A DNA stretch of 64,000 nt from an uncultured Pseudovibrio sp. (GTDB lineage: Bacteria > Pseudomonadota > Alphaproteobacteria > Rhizobiales > Stappiaceae): contig CANMBS010000001.1 of NCBI GenBank assembly GCA_947496145.1, positions 310,001 through 374,000 on the forward strand, read 5' to 3'. Both the position numbers and the translations under genes were made by a program. Within the stretch, counting starts at the first letter, position 1. Each line of letters begins with the position of its first letter. Positions 40,320 through 49,450 of this stretch are shown piece after piece. A model generated the notes under the pieces. It made no database searches. It worked only from the letters and a program-made list of their open reading frames with translations, and was not told the DNA's origin.

Positions 40320-41609
40320 ATGAAATCGATTTTCAAGTCTTTAGGTCTGGCAGCTTCTGCTGCTGCTTTATCCCTTGGTACTGCGATCAGCGCTCATGCG
40401 GTTGATCTACAATTCTATTTTCCGGTAGCTGTTGGCGGTAAAGCTGCAACTACAATTGAAGAGCTAACTGCTGAATATTCGGCTGCACACCCCGATGTGA
40501 ATATTGATGCTGTTTACGCTGGTTCTTATCAGGATACTGTTTCCAAAGCGCTGACAGCCGCTCGTGGCGGCAACCCTCCGCAGCTTTCTGTGATCCTGTC
40601 CGTGGACATGTTTACCCTCATTGATGAAGATGTCATCGTTGCCTTCGACGACATTGCCAACACTGAAGAAGATAAAAAGTGGCTAAGCAGCTTCTACCCT
40701 GCTTTTATGGAGAACTCTCAGACTGGCGGTAAGACCTACGGCATTCCTTTCCAGCGCTCTACTCCAGTCCTTTACTGGAACAAGGAAGCATTTAAAGCTG
40801 CTGACCTGGACCCGGAAAAAGCACCTGCCACATGGGAAGAGATGGTTTCCATGGGTAAGAAGCTCGTCAAAAAAGACGCTTCTGGTAACGTAACTCAATG
40901 GGGCGTGCGCATTCCTTCCTCTGGCTTCCCATACTGGTTGTTCCAAGGTCTGACCACCGAGAACGATGTCATTCTCGCGAATGCTGAAGGTAACAAGACC
41001 AACTTTGATGATCCAAAGGTTGTTGAAGCACTTCAGTACCTTGTAGACCTTTCTGCCAAGCACGGTGTGATGGCTCCCGGTATCATTGAGTGGGGTGCAA
41101 CTCCAAAAGCATTCTTTGAGGGCAACACTGCGATGATGTGGACCTCTACCGGTAATCTGACAAATGTGCGCAACAACGCTCCATTCGACTTCGGAGTTGC
41201 TATGCTGCCAGCGAACAAACGTCGTGGCGCTCCTACCGGTGGCGGAAACTTTTATGTCTTCAAAGACTCCAGCGATGAGCAGAAGAAAGCATCCGTTGAC
41301 TTCGTGAAGTGGATCACCGCTCCGAAACAGGCCGCTAAGTGGTCTATGGCGACTGGTTATGTAGCCCCGTCTCCAGCGGCCTGGGAAACTGATGAGATGA
41401 AGGCTTATGCCGCCGACTTCCCGCCTGCCCTGATTGCCCGTGAGCAGCTGAAGTATGCAGTTGCTGAGCTTGCCACCTATCAGAACCAGCGCATTACCCG
41501 CGTATTGAACGATGCTCTGCATGCTGCGATCACAGGCAAGAAGAGCCCTGAAGACGCTCTGAAAGCTGCTCAGGCAGAAGCGGACCGCATTCTTTCTGAA
41601 TACCGTTAA
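40320..41609 (+). CDS. ABC transporter periplasmic solute-binding protein, UgpB-like
   Basis: A 429-residue family-1 binding protein with a Sec signal peptide (cleavage likely after AISAHA near residue 27). It resembles UgpB along its length (YAGSYQDTVSKALTAARGGNPP, IPFQRSTPVLYWNKEAFK in part, MMWTSTGNLTNVR, ATGYVAPS). Taken with the GlpR-like regulator, glycerol 3-phosphate or a glycerophosphodiester is the best substrate guess. Another sugar remains possible. Confidence 0.85.
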   Translation: MKSIFKSLGLAASAAALSLGTAISAHAVDLQFYFPVAVGGKAATTIEELTAEYSAAHPDVNIDAVYAGSYQDTVSKALTAARGGNPPQLSVILSVDMFTLIDEDVIVAFDDIANTEEDKKWLSSFYPAFMENSQTGGKTYGIPFQRSTPVLYWNKEAFKAADLDPEKAPATWEEMVSMGKKLVKKDASGNVTQWGVRIPSSGFPYWLFQGLTTENDVILANAEGNKTNFDDPKVVEALQYLVDLSAKHGVMAPGIIEWGATPKAFFEGNTAMMWTSTGNLTNVRNNAPFDFGVAMLPANKRRGAPTGGGNFYVFKDSSDEQKKASVDFVKWITAPKQAAKWSMATGYVAPSPAAWETDEMKAYAADFPPALIAREQLKYAVAELATYQNQRITRVLNDALHAAITGKKSPEDALKAAQAEADRILSEYR

Positions 41610-41623
41610 GCTCCTTTAAAGAC

Positions 41624-41651
41624 AGCAGAACGCGGGCGACTGCGTTCTGCT
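41624..41651 (+). other. Stem-loop between binding-protein and permease genes
   Basis: AGCAGAACGC-GGGCGACT-GCGTTCTGCT is a perfect 10-bp stem 14 nt after the binding-protein stop. Such hairpins commonly protect the abundant binding-protein mRNA from 3' decay and lower permease expression. Confidence 0.65.
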
Positions 41652-41738
41652 TACCCGGCACCGGGCAAAGTGCAGCCGAGAACTGAGTTCTATGGAAAAT
41701 ATGCAAAAACAAAGAGTTATCATATTCAGGACTGCCAG

Positions 41739-42617
41739 ATGACCAGACGTATGCAGTGGATATATGCTTGGCTGTTGCTTACTCCAGCAATGGTGATGTT
41801 GTTCGCCTTTACTCACTTTCCGGCCATCACTACCATTGTCAATAGCTTCTTCTCGACACCGCGAGGACGCCGCCCCGCCAGGTTTGTCGGCCTGCGCAAT
41901 TATGAAGAACTGATAGCAGACCCGACCTTCTGGAAGGTTCTGGTGAACAACCTCTGGTATGCGACGGCAACCATTCCGGCTTCTATCGGCATTTCTCTGC
42001 TCATGGCCATTTGGGTGAACGACAAGCTGAAAGGGCGCAGTCTGGTGCGCATGTCATTCTTTGCGCCAACCGTTTTGCCGTTGATCGCTGTGGCAAACAT
42101 CTGGTTATTCTTTTACACGCCGGGCTTTGGATTGATTGATCAAATCCGTATGGGCATATTTGGATTGCCAGAGAACTCATGGCTTGGACAACAGGAGACT
42201 GTGCTGATTTGCATGATGGTTGTAACCATCTGGAAGGAGGCCGGGTTCTTCATGATTTTCTATCTGGCAGCACTGCAAGCCATTCCGCCCTCTTACAAAG
42301 AAGCTGCTGATATTGAAGGGGCAAGTCGCTGGGTTTTCTTCTGGAAGATCACATGGCCACTCCTTATGCCAACAACTTTGTTTGTATCTATCAATGCTAT
42401 TATTAACTCCTTCAGGCTGGTGGATCATATCTTCACAATGACTGGTGGCGGGCCGGATAACGCTTCATCTTTGCTGCTCTTTTACATTTACGAGGTTGCT
42501 TTCAAATTCTGGCAAACCTCTTATGCCGCAACGCTGACAGTGGTGATGCTGGCTATTCTCTCGATCATTGCAATCGGCCAATTCTTCTTTATGGACCGCA
42601 GGGTGCACTACAGATGA
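41739..42617 (+). CDS. ABC transporter permease (UgpA/MalF type)
   Basis: A 292-residue inner-membrane permease with six predicted helices and the EAA loop (EAADIEGASRWVFFWKITWP in part). The ATG at 41739 has AGGA upstream and removes a non-hydrophobic extension. Its stop overlaps the next permease start by 4 nt. Confidence 0.9.
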   Translation: MTRRMQWIYAWLLLTPAMVMLFAFTHFPAITTIVNSFFSTPRGRRPARFVGLRNYEELIADPTFWKVLVNNLWYATATIPASIGISLLMAIWVNDKLKGRSLVRMSFFAPTVLPLIAVANIWLFFYTPGFGLIDQIRMGIFGLPENSWLGQQETVLICMMVVTIWKEAGFFMIFYLAALQAIPPSYKEAADIEGASRWVFFWKITWPLLMPTTLFVSINAIINSFRLVDHIFTMTGGGPDNASSLLLFYIYEVAFKFWQTSYAATLTVVMLAILSIIAIGQFFFMDRRVHYR

Positions 42618-43471
42618 GCGACTTTTCTCTTCCAAATCCAGAGCCAGCAGCACGCCCTCGCCAAATCGACTTTGATCGTATTCTCAACACCTTCGCAGCG
42701 TGGACACTGGCAATCCTGTGGGCACTTCCCTTGCTCTATGCGATCTGGACTGCATTTCACCCGGCAGCTTATGAAGCCAATTTTGAGCTGTTTGCACCTC
42801 TGACTTTGGAGAACTTTGCCAAAGCGTGGACTGCCGCTCCGTTTGCGCAGTATTTTCTGAATACAATTGTGCTGGTGACGATTATTCTGATTGCACAGTT
42901 TGTGCTGTGCACTCTGGCTGCCTATGCGTTCGCGCGTTTTGAGTTTCCGGGGTCAGACATCCTGTTTACACTGGTCCTGCTTCAGCTTCTGGTGATGCCG
43001 GATATTCTGATTGTCGAGAACTATAAGACCATCCGAAACCTTGGTCTGGTTGACACGATTGTGGCAATTGGCTTGCCTTACATGGCATCTGGCTTCGGAA
43101 TTTTTCTTTTGCGTCAAACCTTTAAGACAATCCCCCGTGAACTGGACGAAGCAGCTCGGGTAGAAGGGGCAGGCCCTCTTCTGGTGCTTTGGAAGGTTTA
43201 TGTACCGCTGGCAATTCCAACCTATCTTGCTTATGGGCTTGTGTCGGTTAGTCACCATTGGAATAACTTCCTCTGGCCTCTGATCATTACCAATTCGGTT
43301 GAGACACGACCTGTAACGGTTGGGCTTTCAGTCTTTGCTGCGGTGGATGGTGGCGTGGAGTGGAGTGTGATTAATGCTGCTACGCTGATGACCTCAGGAC
43401 CACTGCTGATTGCTTTCCTTTTGTTTCAAAGACAATTCGTGCAGAGCTTCATGCGGGCGGGGATTAAGTAG
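42614..43471 (+). CDS. ABC transporter permease (UgpE/MalG type)
   Basis: A 285-residue permease with six helices and the EAA loop (DEAARVEGAGPLLVLWKVYV). It pairs with the preceding permease to form the transmembrane channel and is the last gene of the deoR-ATPase-binding-protein-permease-permease operon. Confidence 0.9.
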   Translation: MSDFSLPNPEPAARPRQIDFDRILNTFAAWTLAILWALPLLYAIWTAFHPAAYEANFELFAPLTLENFAKAWTAAPFAQYFLNTIVLVTIILIAQFVLCTLAAYAFARFEFPGSDILFTLVLLQLLVMPDILIVENYKTIRNLGLVDTIVAIGLPYMASGFGIFLLRQTFKTIPRELDEAARVEGAGPLLVLWKVYVPLAIPTYLAYGLVSVSHHWNNFLWPLIITNSVETRPVTVGLSVFAAVDGGVEWSVINAATLMTSGPLLIAFLLFQRQFVQSFMRAGIK

Positions 43472-43552
43472 TAATCTAGTAGTTCTTGCCCCTTATAACT
43501 CGTTGAACTGAGAGAGTTTTGCTGAGATTCTCGGCAGTTTAGAGGGGGAAAT

Positions 43553-43747
43553 ATGAGAATTGCTATTACGGCAATATTTGCCATTGCATCATTGATCGGA
43601 GTTTCTGGTTGCGCAGTAGTTTCGGTTGGAGGCTCTGCTGTGTCAGTTGCAGGTACCGTGGTAACAACAACTGCAAAGGCAGGGGCAACTGTCGTGGGTG
43701 GGGCGGTTGACCTTGCTATTCCTGATGATGACGAAGAAGAAGGGTAA
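43553..43747 (+). CDS. Small putative lipoprotein
   Basis: A 64-residue protein with a signal peptide and lipobox (GVSGC, Cys 20), a Val/Ser/Gly/Thr-rich body with repeated VSVGGSAVSVAG-like segments and an acidic DDDEEEG end. An SD (GAGGGGGAA) precedes the ATG. It resembles short alphaproteobacterial envelope lipoproteins of unknown role. Confidence 0.7.
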   Translation: MRIAITAIFAIASLIGVSGCAVVSVGGSAVSVAGTVVTTTAKAGATVVGGAVDLAIPDDDEEEG

Positions 43748-43782
43748 TAAGTTTTCTGGCTGACGGGGATAAGTATCCGAGC

Positions 43783-44184
43783 TCAGTTACTCAGTTTAGC
43801 TGTCTCATTGCTCGTCAGGATCACATCTATCGCACGATGCAGCTCCAAAAGTTGCTCCTCATCTAAGATATCTATGAGTTCGCTTCTTGTTTCTGCATCC
43901 AGCTGTTCCATGGTGAATGCTTCTGTGGGCAACTCAACAAGAGGCTCAGAACTGGCAGAAACCGGCAGAAGTGCGCGATCCAGACGCTCTGCCCTGACCC
44001 GGGCATCTTCTAAAATGACATGCACAAGACCTCTGCGATCATCGGGCAGGTTCACTTCGTCAATAATAGCGTTAACTGTTGCACGATCACCCAGCAGCAA
44101 CACCGGTGGTTTGGAGGTCGCAGAACTAACCATAACAAAAATTGATATAAACGCGGTAGAAAGCGCGATGAGGAAATACGGCAT
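43783..44184 (-). CDS. Hypothetical periplasmic protein
   Basis: A 133-residue protein with an N-terminal signal or anchor helix (MPYFLIALSTAFISIFVMVS) followed by an all-helical acidic body (LDAETRSELIDILDEEQLLELH). The pattern is vaguely like Spy/CpxP periplasmic proteins but no LTxxQ motif is exact. It is 24 bp downstream of the glycerophosphodiesterase on the same strand and may share its transcript. Confidence 0.6.
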   Translation of the reverse strand: MPYFLIALSTAFISIFVMVSSATSKPPVLLLGDRATVNAIIDEVNLPDDRRGLVHVILEDARVRAERLDRALLPVSASSEPLVELPTEAFTMEQLDAETRSELIDILDEEQLLELHRAIDVILTSNETAKLSN

Positions 44185-44208
44185 ATGCAAGTTTCTTATA
44201 ATGTAATG

Positions 44209-46059
44209 TCAGTTTAAGCTCAGATTATAAAGGACCGAGGTATGCAGCAACAATCGCTCAAACTGGTTCATTCCTTTATATTCTTTCAGTATTTTACGCG
44301 CTAGTGCGGGATCATCCGTGATAATTCCATCTAAGCCCATGGATATGTAGCGAAGCATGGTGGATGGATTGTTAACCGTCCACGCGAAAATTCGCTTTCC
44401 CGTTTCTTGCGTGCGCCGTACCAAGTTTAACGTGACCGATGCGGATGATACCGCGATGAAGTTCTCTTTCAGCTCAGACAATTTACCGATAGATGTGGTC
44501 GTAAGAAGGCCAAGGTCCCAATTGGGTTCAAATTCCCGCATTCTTGCAATGGCAGAGCGCTCAAACGACATGATGGCGACATCTTCACCCATGCCCATTG
44601 TGCTGACGATGCGAGCTACTTCGCTTTCTAAGGTGTCATTCTGGCTCCCCGGATAATACTTCAACTCGATGAGCAGCTTTGCCTTGCCCTTTACCGTTTG
44701 CAGCGCTTCTTGCAAAGTTGGAACTTTTTCTCCCTGAAATTCCATTGAGAACCAGCCACCTAAATCAAGCTGTTTGATCTCTTCCAGTGTCAGTTCCCAG
44801 ATGCTTACAGGCTTTCCCAAGTGGCGCATGAAGTCGCCGTCATGGGCAATGATCACGGCACCATCTGCGGTCTCCTGCACATCCACCTCGACCCAGTCTG
44901 CCTTGTCTTCAATTGCTCTTTCTATGGAAGCAACTGTATTTTCCGGGGCGTATGAAGATGCACCTCTGTGGGCGATGATAAGGACATCTTTTTGCGGCAA
45001 GTCGGCTGAGACCCAATACGTGCCAAACAGCACGACAAGAGAACCAGCAACAGCTATGAAAGCTCCCAGACGCAACGGGGTGAGCCGACTGGTCCATTTT
45101 GTTTCGTAGGCGGGTGTGTGAGGTTCTTCTGAGAACGTATGCCCCTTCCCGTCTGCCAGAAACAAAGCTGCTTTGAAAAGCAAGGCCATACTACCTGCCA
45201 TCAGTGCACTGATAAGCGTGTTCCCCACCAGAAGCACAACAACAAGCACTCCCAGAATTGCAGCAAGCGTTTCTGGGGTCTGATTGCCGAACGAGATGGC
45301 ATATGAGCCAACCCATTCCAAACCAAAGAGAAAGACCGTGTGGGCCAGAACATCGAACAATAGCCACAAAGAGACAGCACCAGTAAAAACGGGTCGTAAT
45401 CCACGTGACAAAAATCTGGCCCGGGTAAACGATGTGCCAATTGGGTGATCTCTTAGCACGACCAATGGTAGCGATAAGCCCCAGACCAGAATTGCATAAA
45501 GAACCATCACCAGCGCCAGAGAAACGCCAATCACAATGAAGAATGCAGCCAGCCAGAACTCAACAGGCTGAACTTGAATGTAATAATTAAAGTCGTGTTC
45601 CCGCCAGAAATACAGCACACTTAATACGATAATTGAAACACCCGGCACCATTGCAATTACAAGACGCTGGGTCAGTCGCCATGCGTATATTGCCAGTCGC
45701 GGCAGCATGCCCAACGTCGAGATCAGTGCATTGCGTGCTGCTTTGAACGATGAGCCGGGCCTGTCGAGCACAGCAAGCATTGCCACCTGCTCAAGCAACT
45801 CCAGCGCGATAAAGACAACAATAAAAAAGAAAGCACCCAGCAGCCCAACGGGCGATAAGAAGAAAGAGGCAATCTCAAAATCTGCCAGAACGGCATTTCC
45901 GGAAAGGCCGATAACAAAGTTGGCTAAACCAGCAACGATTGGTGTGATCACAACAGCCCCTAAGAATACAAAGGCATAGTGCACCAGCAGCAAACGAAGT
46001 GCGTTCACTTTCCAGCCACGGAAAACCAATTGAGCAAGCGTGTGTAGTCGTGCTGCCAT
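44209..46059 (-). CDS. Membrane-anchored glycerophosphodiester phosphodiesterase
   Basis: A 616-residue protein with about eight N-terminal membrane helices (GPDPase membrane domain, residues 1-350) fused to a GDPD catalytic domain: IIAHRGASSYAPENTVAS, VEVDVQETADGAVIIAHD (metal and catalytic residues) and LLIELKYY. It would hydrolyse glycerophosphodiesters to glycerol 3-phosphate and an alcohol at the membrane. The UgpB-like importer 0.7 kb away would take up such products, a functional link by inference. Confidence 0.88.
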   Translation of the reverse strand: MAARLHTLAQLVFRGWKVNALRLLLVHYAFVFLGAVVITPIVAGLANFVIGLSGNAVLADFEIASFFLSPVGLLGAFFFIVVFIALELLEQVAMLAVLDRPGSSFKAARNALISTLGMLPRLAIYAWRLTQRLVIAMVPGVSIIVLSVLYFWREHDFNYYIQVQPVEFWLAAFFIVIGVSLALVMVLYAILVWGLSLPLVVLRDHPIGTSFTRARFLSRGLRPVFTGAVSLWLLFDVLAHTVFLFGLEWVGSYAISFGNQTPETLAAILGVLVVVLLVGNTLISALMAGSMALLFKAALFLADGKGHTFSEEPHTPAYETKWTSRLTPLRLGAFIAVAGSLVVLFGTYWVSADLPQKDVLIIAHRGASSYAPENTVASIERAIEDKADWVEVDVQETADGAVIIAHDGDFMRHLGKPVSIWELTLEEIKQLDLGGWFSMEFQGEKVPTLQEALQTVKGKAKLLIELKYYPGSQNDTLESEVARIVSTMGMGEDVAIMSFERSAIARMREFEPNWDLGLLTTTSIGKLSELKENFIAVSSASVTLNLVRRTQETGKRIFAWTVNNPSTMLRYISMGLDGIITDDPALARKILKEYKGMNQFERLLLHTSVLYNLSLN

Positions 46060-46364
46060 GCTGAGTTCTTATCGTTGTTTGCGCAGACAAGCTGATTAAG
46101 TAGTTGATTGGTGTAAACCAAATGCAAGCGATGTGCGGGCAAGACGTTCCCTAAACACCTAAGAGCCGGAGGAAGTCAATATATGGCTAGTATCCGGTAA
46201 CAAACTTGATGGGGATTCGCATGTTTTCCCATATTTATCCCAGTATTTTTGCGAATGACTTGCAACTGCAAAAATGAGCAAAAAGCCTATTCCTACCAAT
46301 AAGTTGCAAGAAAAACTCATATTTAGAATAACTCTAAACAACTGAAACTACAGGCTTTTAAACT
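46060..46364. other. Non-coding region upstream of the iron operon
   Basis: AT-rich 305-bp stretch between the divergent glycerophosphodiesterase and imelysin genes. I see no gene or clear repeat in it. Confidence 0.5.
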
Positions 46365-46379
46365 TGACAACAAAAGTCA
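46365..46379 (+). promoter_or_regulatory. RirA-type iron box (TGA-N9-TCA) overlapping a -35
   Basis: TGACAACAAAAGTCA fits the rhizobial IRO/RirA consensus TGA-N9-TCA and contains TGAC-N7-GTCA symmetry. TTGACA inside it can serve as a -35 with AT-rich -10 candidates 16-18 nt on. It lies 126 bp upstream of the imelysin ATG. Confidence 0.6.
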
Positions 46380-46504
46380 TGAATATGAAATAGCCGCAGA
46401 TTTACCGTGGTTTACAGCCCGGCAACTATAGCTACCTGAGTTTGTTCTGCCAGCTTTCACTCCTGGCTGCTTTATGAGCTCACTGCACACTTAAGGGGAT
46501 TACA

Positions 46505-47773
46505 ATGAGCTTTATCCGCGGCGCTATGCTCGGTACTGTGGCACTCAGCAGCCTTTCCACTGTTGCTGTTGCTGCAACTCCTTCTGACGTTCTGGCAACC
46601 TACGGCGATATCGCCCAGGCAGCGTTTGAAGACTCTCTGACAACTGCACAGTCTTTGCAGGTCGCGATCAACAAACTTATCGCAGAGCCGACTGAAGACA
46701 ACCTGAAGGCAGCACGCCGCGCCTGGATCGCAGCTCGTAACCCATACCAGCAGACCGAAGTTTACCGTTTTGGTAATGCGATCGTTGATGACTGGGAAGG
46801 CAAGGTCAACGCATGGCCGCTGGACGAAGGTCTGATCGACTACGTTGATGGCGCTTATGGCAATGAGTCCGAAGAAAACCCATACTACGCAGCAAACATC
46901 ATCGCGAACGCGAAAGTAACTGTTGCAGGCGAGGAAATCGACGCAACTGAAATCACCCCTGCTCTGCTGGCTGATCAGCTTCAGGAAGCTGGTGAGGTGG
47001 AAGCAAACGTTGCAACCGGTTACCACGCAATTGAGTTCCTGCTGTGGGGACAAGATCTGAACGGAACGGGGAAAGGTGCTGGCAACCGTCCTGCTTCTGA
47101 CTTCGACACTGCAAACTGCACCGGTGGCAACTGTGAACGCCGCGTTCAGTACCTTCAGGCAGCAACCACGCTACTTATCACCGATCTGGAAGAGATGGTG
47201 GCAGCATGGCAGGTTGACGGCGCAGCACGTAAAGATCTGGCTGACAAAGGCGAAGCTGCAGGCATCGCGACCATCCTGACCGGCATGGGTTCCCTGTCTT
47301 ACGGCGAACTGGCTGGTGAGCGCATGAAGCTCGGCCTGATGCTGAACGATCCTGAAGAAGAGCATGATTGCTTCTCTGACAACACCCACATGTCTCACTA
47401 CAACGACGTGGTTGGCATCAACAACGTATTCCAGGGCAAGTACACCCGCGTTGATGGTTCTGTTGTTGAGGGCGCATCCCTTAAAGATCTGCTGGCAAAG
47501 GCAGATTCCGCCGTTTCTGCTGAGCTGGAAGGCAAGCTGAACGCTTCTCTTGGCACCTTTACAGCCATGAAAACCCGCGCTGAAACCACTGAATCCTACG
47601 ACCAGATGATCGGCGAAGGAAACACAGAAGGTAACGCTGTTGTGCAGGCCGCGGTTGACAGCCTTGTTGATCAGACCGCTTCTATCCAGCGTGCTGTTCA
47701 GGTTCTGAAACTGGAGAAGATTGCGTTTGAAGGCTCTGACAGCCTCGACAATCCTTCCGCAGTATTTGAGTAA
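46505..47773 (+). CDS. Imelysin-family iron-regulated periplasmic protein
   Basis: A 422-residue exported protein (signal peptide to about residue 23, VAVAAT) of the imelysin/IrpA family with two four-helix bundle halves. The GxHxxE motif (GYHAIEFLLWGQD) is present in the first half. Imelysins are linked to iron acquisition and share a fold with EfeO and algal Fe-assimilating proteins. AGGGG precedes the ATG. It is first in a four-gene iron operon. Confidence 0.9.
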   Translation: MSFIRGAMLGTVALSSLSTVAVAATPSDVLATYGDIAQAAFEDSLTTAQSLQVAINKLIAEPTEDNLKAARRAWIAARNPYQQTEVYRFGNAIVDDWEGKVNAWPLDEGLIDYVDGAYGNESEENPYYAANIIANAKVTVAGEEIDATEITPALLADQLQEAGEVEANVATGYHAIEFLLWGQDLNGTGKGAGNRPASDFDTANCTGGNCERRVQYLQAATTLLITDLEEMVAAWQVDGAARKDLADKGEAAGIATILTGMGSLSYGELAGERMKLGLMLNDPEEEHDCFSDNTHMSHYNDVVGINNVFQGKYTRVDGSVVEGASLKDLLAKADSAVSAELEGKLNASLGTFTAMKTRAETTESYDQMIGEGNTEGNAVVQAAVDSLVDQTASIQRAVQVLKLEKIAFEGSDSLDNPSAVFE

Positions 47774-47781
47774 GAAATCCG

Positions 47782-47809
47782 GTCCCGCATGAGGCAACTT
47801 ATGCGGGAC
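47782..47809 (+). other. Stem-loop after the first imelysin gene
   Basis: GTCCCGCAT-GAGGCAACTT-ATGCGGGAC, a perfect 9-bp stem 8 nt after the stop, followed by TTATCC. It probably tunes the ratio of the first gene to the rest of the operon. Confidence 0.6.
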
Positions 47810-47828
47810 TTATCCCCCTCGCCTTCTG

Positions 47829-47866
47829 TTTGCGTTGATATTTGCGTTGGTTTGCGTGTTTTAGCG
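47829..47866 (+). repeat. Short direct repeats TTTGCGT in the imelysin-oxidoreductase gap
   Basis: TTTGCGTTG at 47829 and 47841, TTTGCGTG at 47851 and a decayed TTTAGCG at 47860 form a 10-12 bp periodic array, framed by GCCTTC (47821) and GAAGGC (47874). The role is unknown. Confidence 0.5.
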
Positions 47867-47902
47867 TTTTTGTGAAGGCCTATGTAATTACAGGCACCCG
47901 TT

Positions 47903-49450
47903 ATGCCAGGAATGGTTCCAGCCACACTTCGCCGCCGTGCCGGAGTGATAGCCACCACCGCCGCCGCTTTTACCAGCCTTCTTATTCCCTCCGCTTTTGC
48001 TGTTGATCCAGCCCAGAGAACCGACCTGAGCGCTGAAGACAAAGCGAAGATCAGCCGGGTTCTGAAAGCGCCGAGTGATTTCTCCAAAGCTGAAAATTTT
48101 GAATTGATGCAGGCCGGGAAGACAACGACCCGAAAGCCGCTCAATCGTGCTGTCTTTACCTTCCCGAGTGCCAATCTTCCGTTTGAGAAGCATCAGGACT
48201 TCCGTCTGGGAGAAAGCCTCTTCCAGAAGTTTTGGGTGTCGACCCCAAGTTCGACGCGGGCTTCTGACGGTCTTGGCCCACTGTTTAACGCGCGCGCCTG
48301 CGAGAGCTGCCATCCGAAAGCCGGACGTGGTCGCCCGCCAGTTGATGATGAGCGTCCGGTTTCCATCTTCCTGCGCCTTTCTGTTGCCCCTTCCACGCCG
48401 GAAGAGCGGGCCCTGATCGAAAGCGGTGAAGTTCCTCTCCTTCCCGAACCGACCTATGGCGGCCAGTTGCAGAACTTTGGTGTGCCGGGGGTTCCGGGCG
48501 AAGGCGAGATGAAGATTACCTATGAAGAGATCAAGGTGGATTTGTCTGAAGGCGAAACTGCCTATCTTCGCAAGCCGACTTACACCATTGAGAATCTTGC
48601 TTACGGTCCGATGTCGGAGCATACGCTGATTTCTGCACGTGTTGCACCGCCAATGATTGGCCTTGGCCTGCTGGAAGCCATCGCAGAAACCGACATCACC
48701 TCGCAGGCTGATCCGGAAGATATGGACAATGACGGCATTTCCGGTCGCGTTAGCTGGGTGAATCCGGCTGATCCAGATGCTAAGCAAATCGGTCGCTTTG
48801 GCTGGAAGGCTATTAATGCGACAGTCGAATCCCAGTCCGCAGGCGCATTTGCAGGTGATATTGGTATCTCGACACCATACGACCTGCGTAACTATGGCGA
48901 CTGCACCGAAGCGCAGACTGTTTGCTTTGAGCAGGCCCATGGGGAGCAAGAACATCTTGGGGTTTCTGAGGCCCCTGATCCGGTGCTGGACCTTGTGGTG
49001 TTCTACTCCCAGAACCTTGCGGTCCCCGCTCGCCGTGATGTGAATGATGCGCAGGTGCTTGCTGGTAAGAAGGTGTTTTATGAGGCAGGCTGTGCGAGCT
49101 GCCATACACCGAAATACGTCACCAGCCGCACTGCTGAAAATCCAGAGCATCAGTTCCAGCTGATCTGGCCTTATACAGACCTGCTACTGCACGATATGGG
49201 GGAAGGTTTATCTGATGGTCGCCCAACAGGTTCTGCCAGCGGAAATGAATGGAAAACGCCCCCGCTTTGGGGTATTGGACTGACTGAAACTGTCAATAAT
49301 CACAGGTTCTTCCTGCACGATGGACGTGCACGCGGCTTGCTGGAAGCCGTGTTGTGGCACGGTGGTGAAGCGGAAACCGCCAAAACCCGTGTGGTTGACA
49401 TGCCTGCAAAGGATCGAGCCAATCTGATCCGGTTTCTGGAGTCTCTTTGA
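47903..49450 (+). CDS. Di-haem c-type oxidoreductase (DHOR, 'thiol oxidoreductase' family)
   Basis: A 515-residue periplasmic protein with signal peptide and two c-haem motifs, CESCH near residue 133 and CASCH near residue 400. This COG3488 family regularly accompanies imelysins and may oxidise or reduce iron during uptake; the activity is inferred. Its stop overlaps the next start (TGATG). Confidence 0.88.
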   Translation: MPGMVPATLRRRAGVIATTAAAFTSLLIPSAFAVDPAQRTDLSAEDKAKISRVLKAPSDFSKAENFELMQAGKTTTRKPLNRAVFTFPSANLPFEKHQDFRLGESLFQKFWVSTPSSTRASDGLGPLFNARACESCHPKAGRGRPPVDDERPVSIFLRLSVAPSTPEERALIESGEVPLLPEPTYGGQLQNFGVPGVPGEGEMKITYEEIKVDLSEGETAYLRKPTYTIENLAYGPMSEHTLISARVAPPMIGLGLLEAIAETDITSQADPEDMDNDGISGRVSWVNPADPDAKQIGRFGWKAINATVESQSAGAFAGDIGISTPYDLRNYGDCTEAQTVCFEQAHGEQEHLGVSEAPDPVLDLVVFYSQNLAVPARRDVNDAQVLAGKKVFYEAGCASCHTPKYVTSRTAENPEHQFQLIWPYTDLLLHDMGEGLSDGRPTGSASGNEWKTPPLWGIGLTETVNNHRFFLHDGRARGLLEAVLWHGGEAETAKTRVVDMPAKDRANLIRFLESL

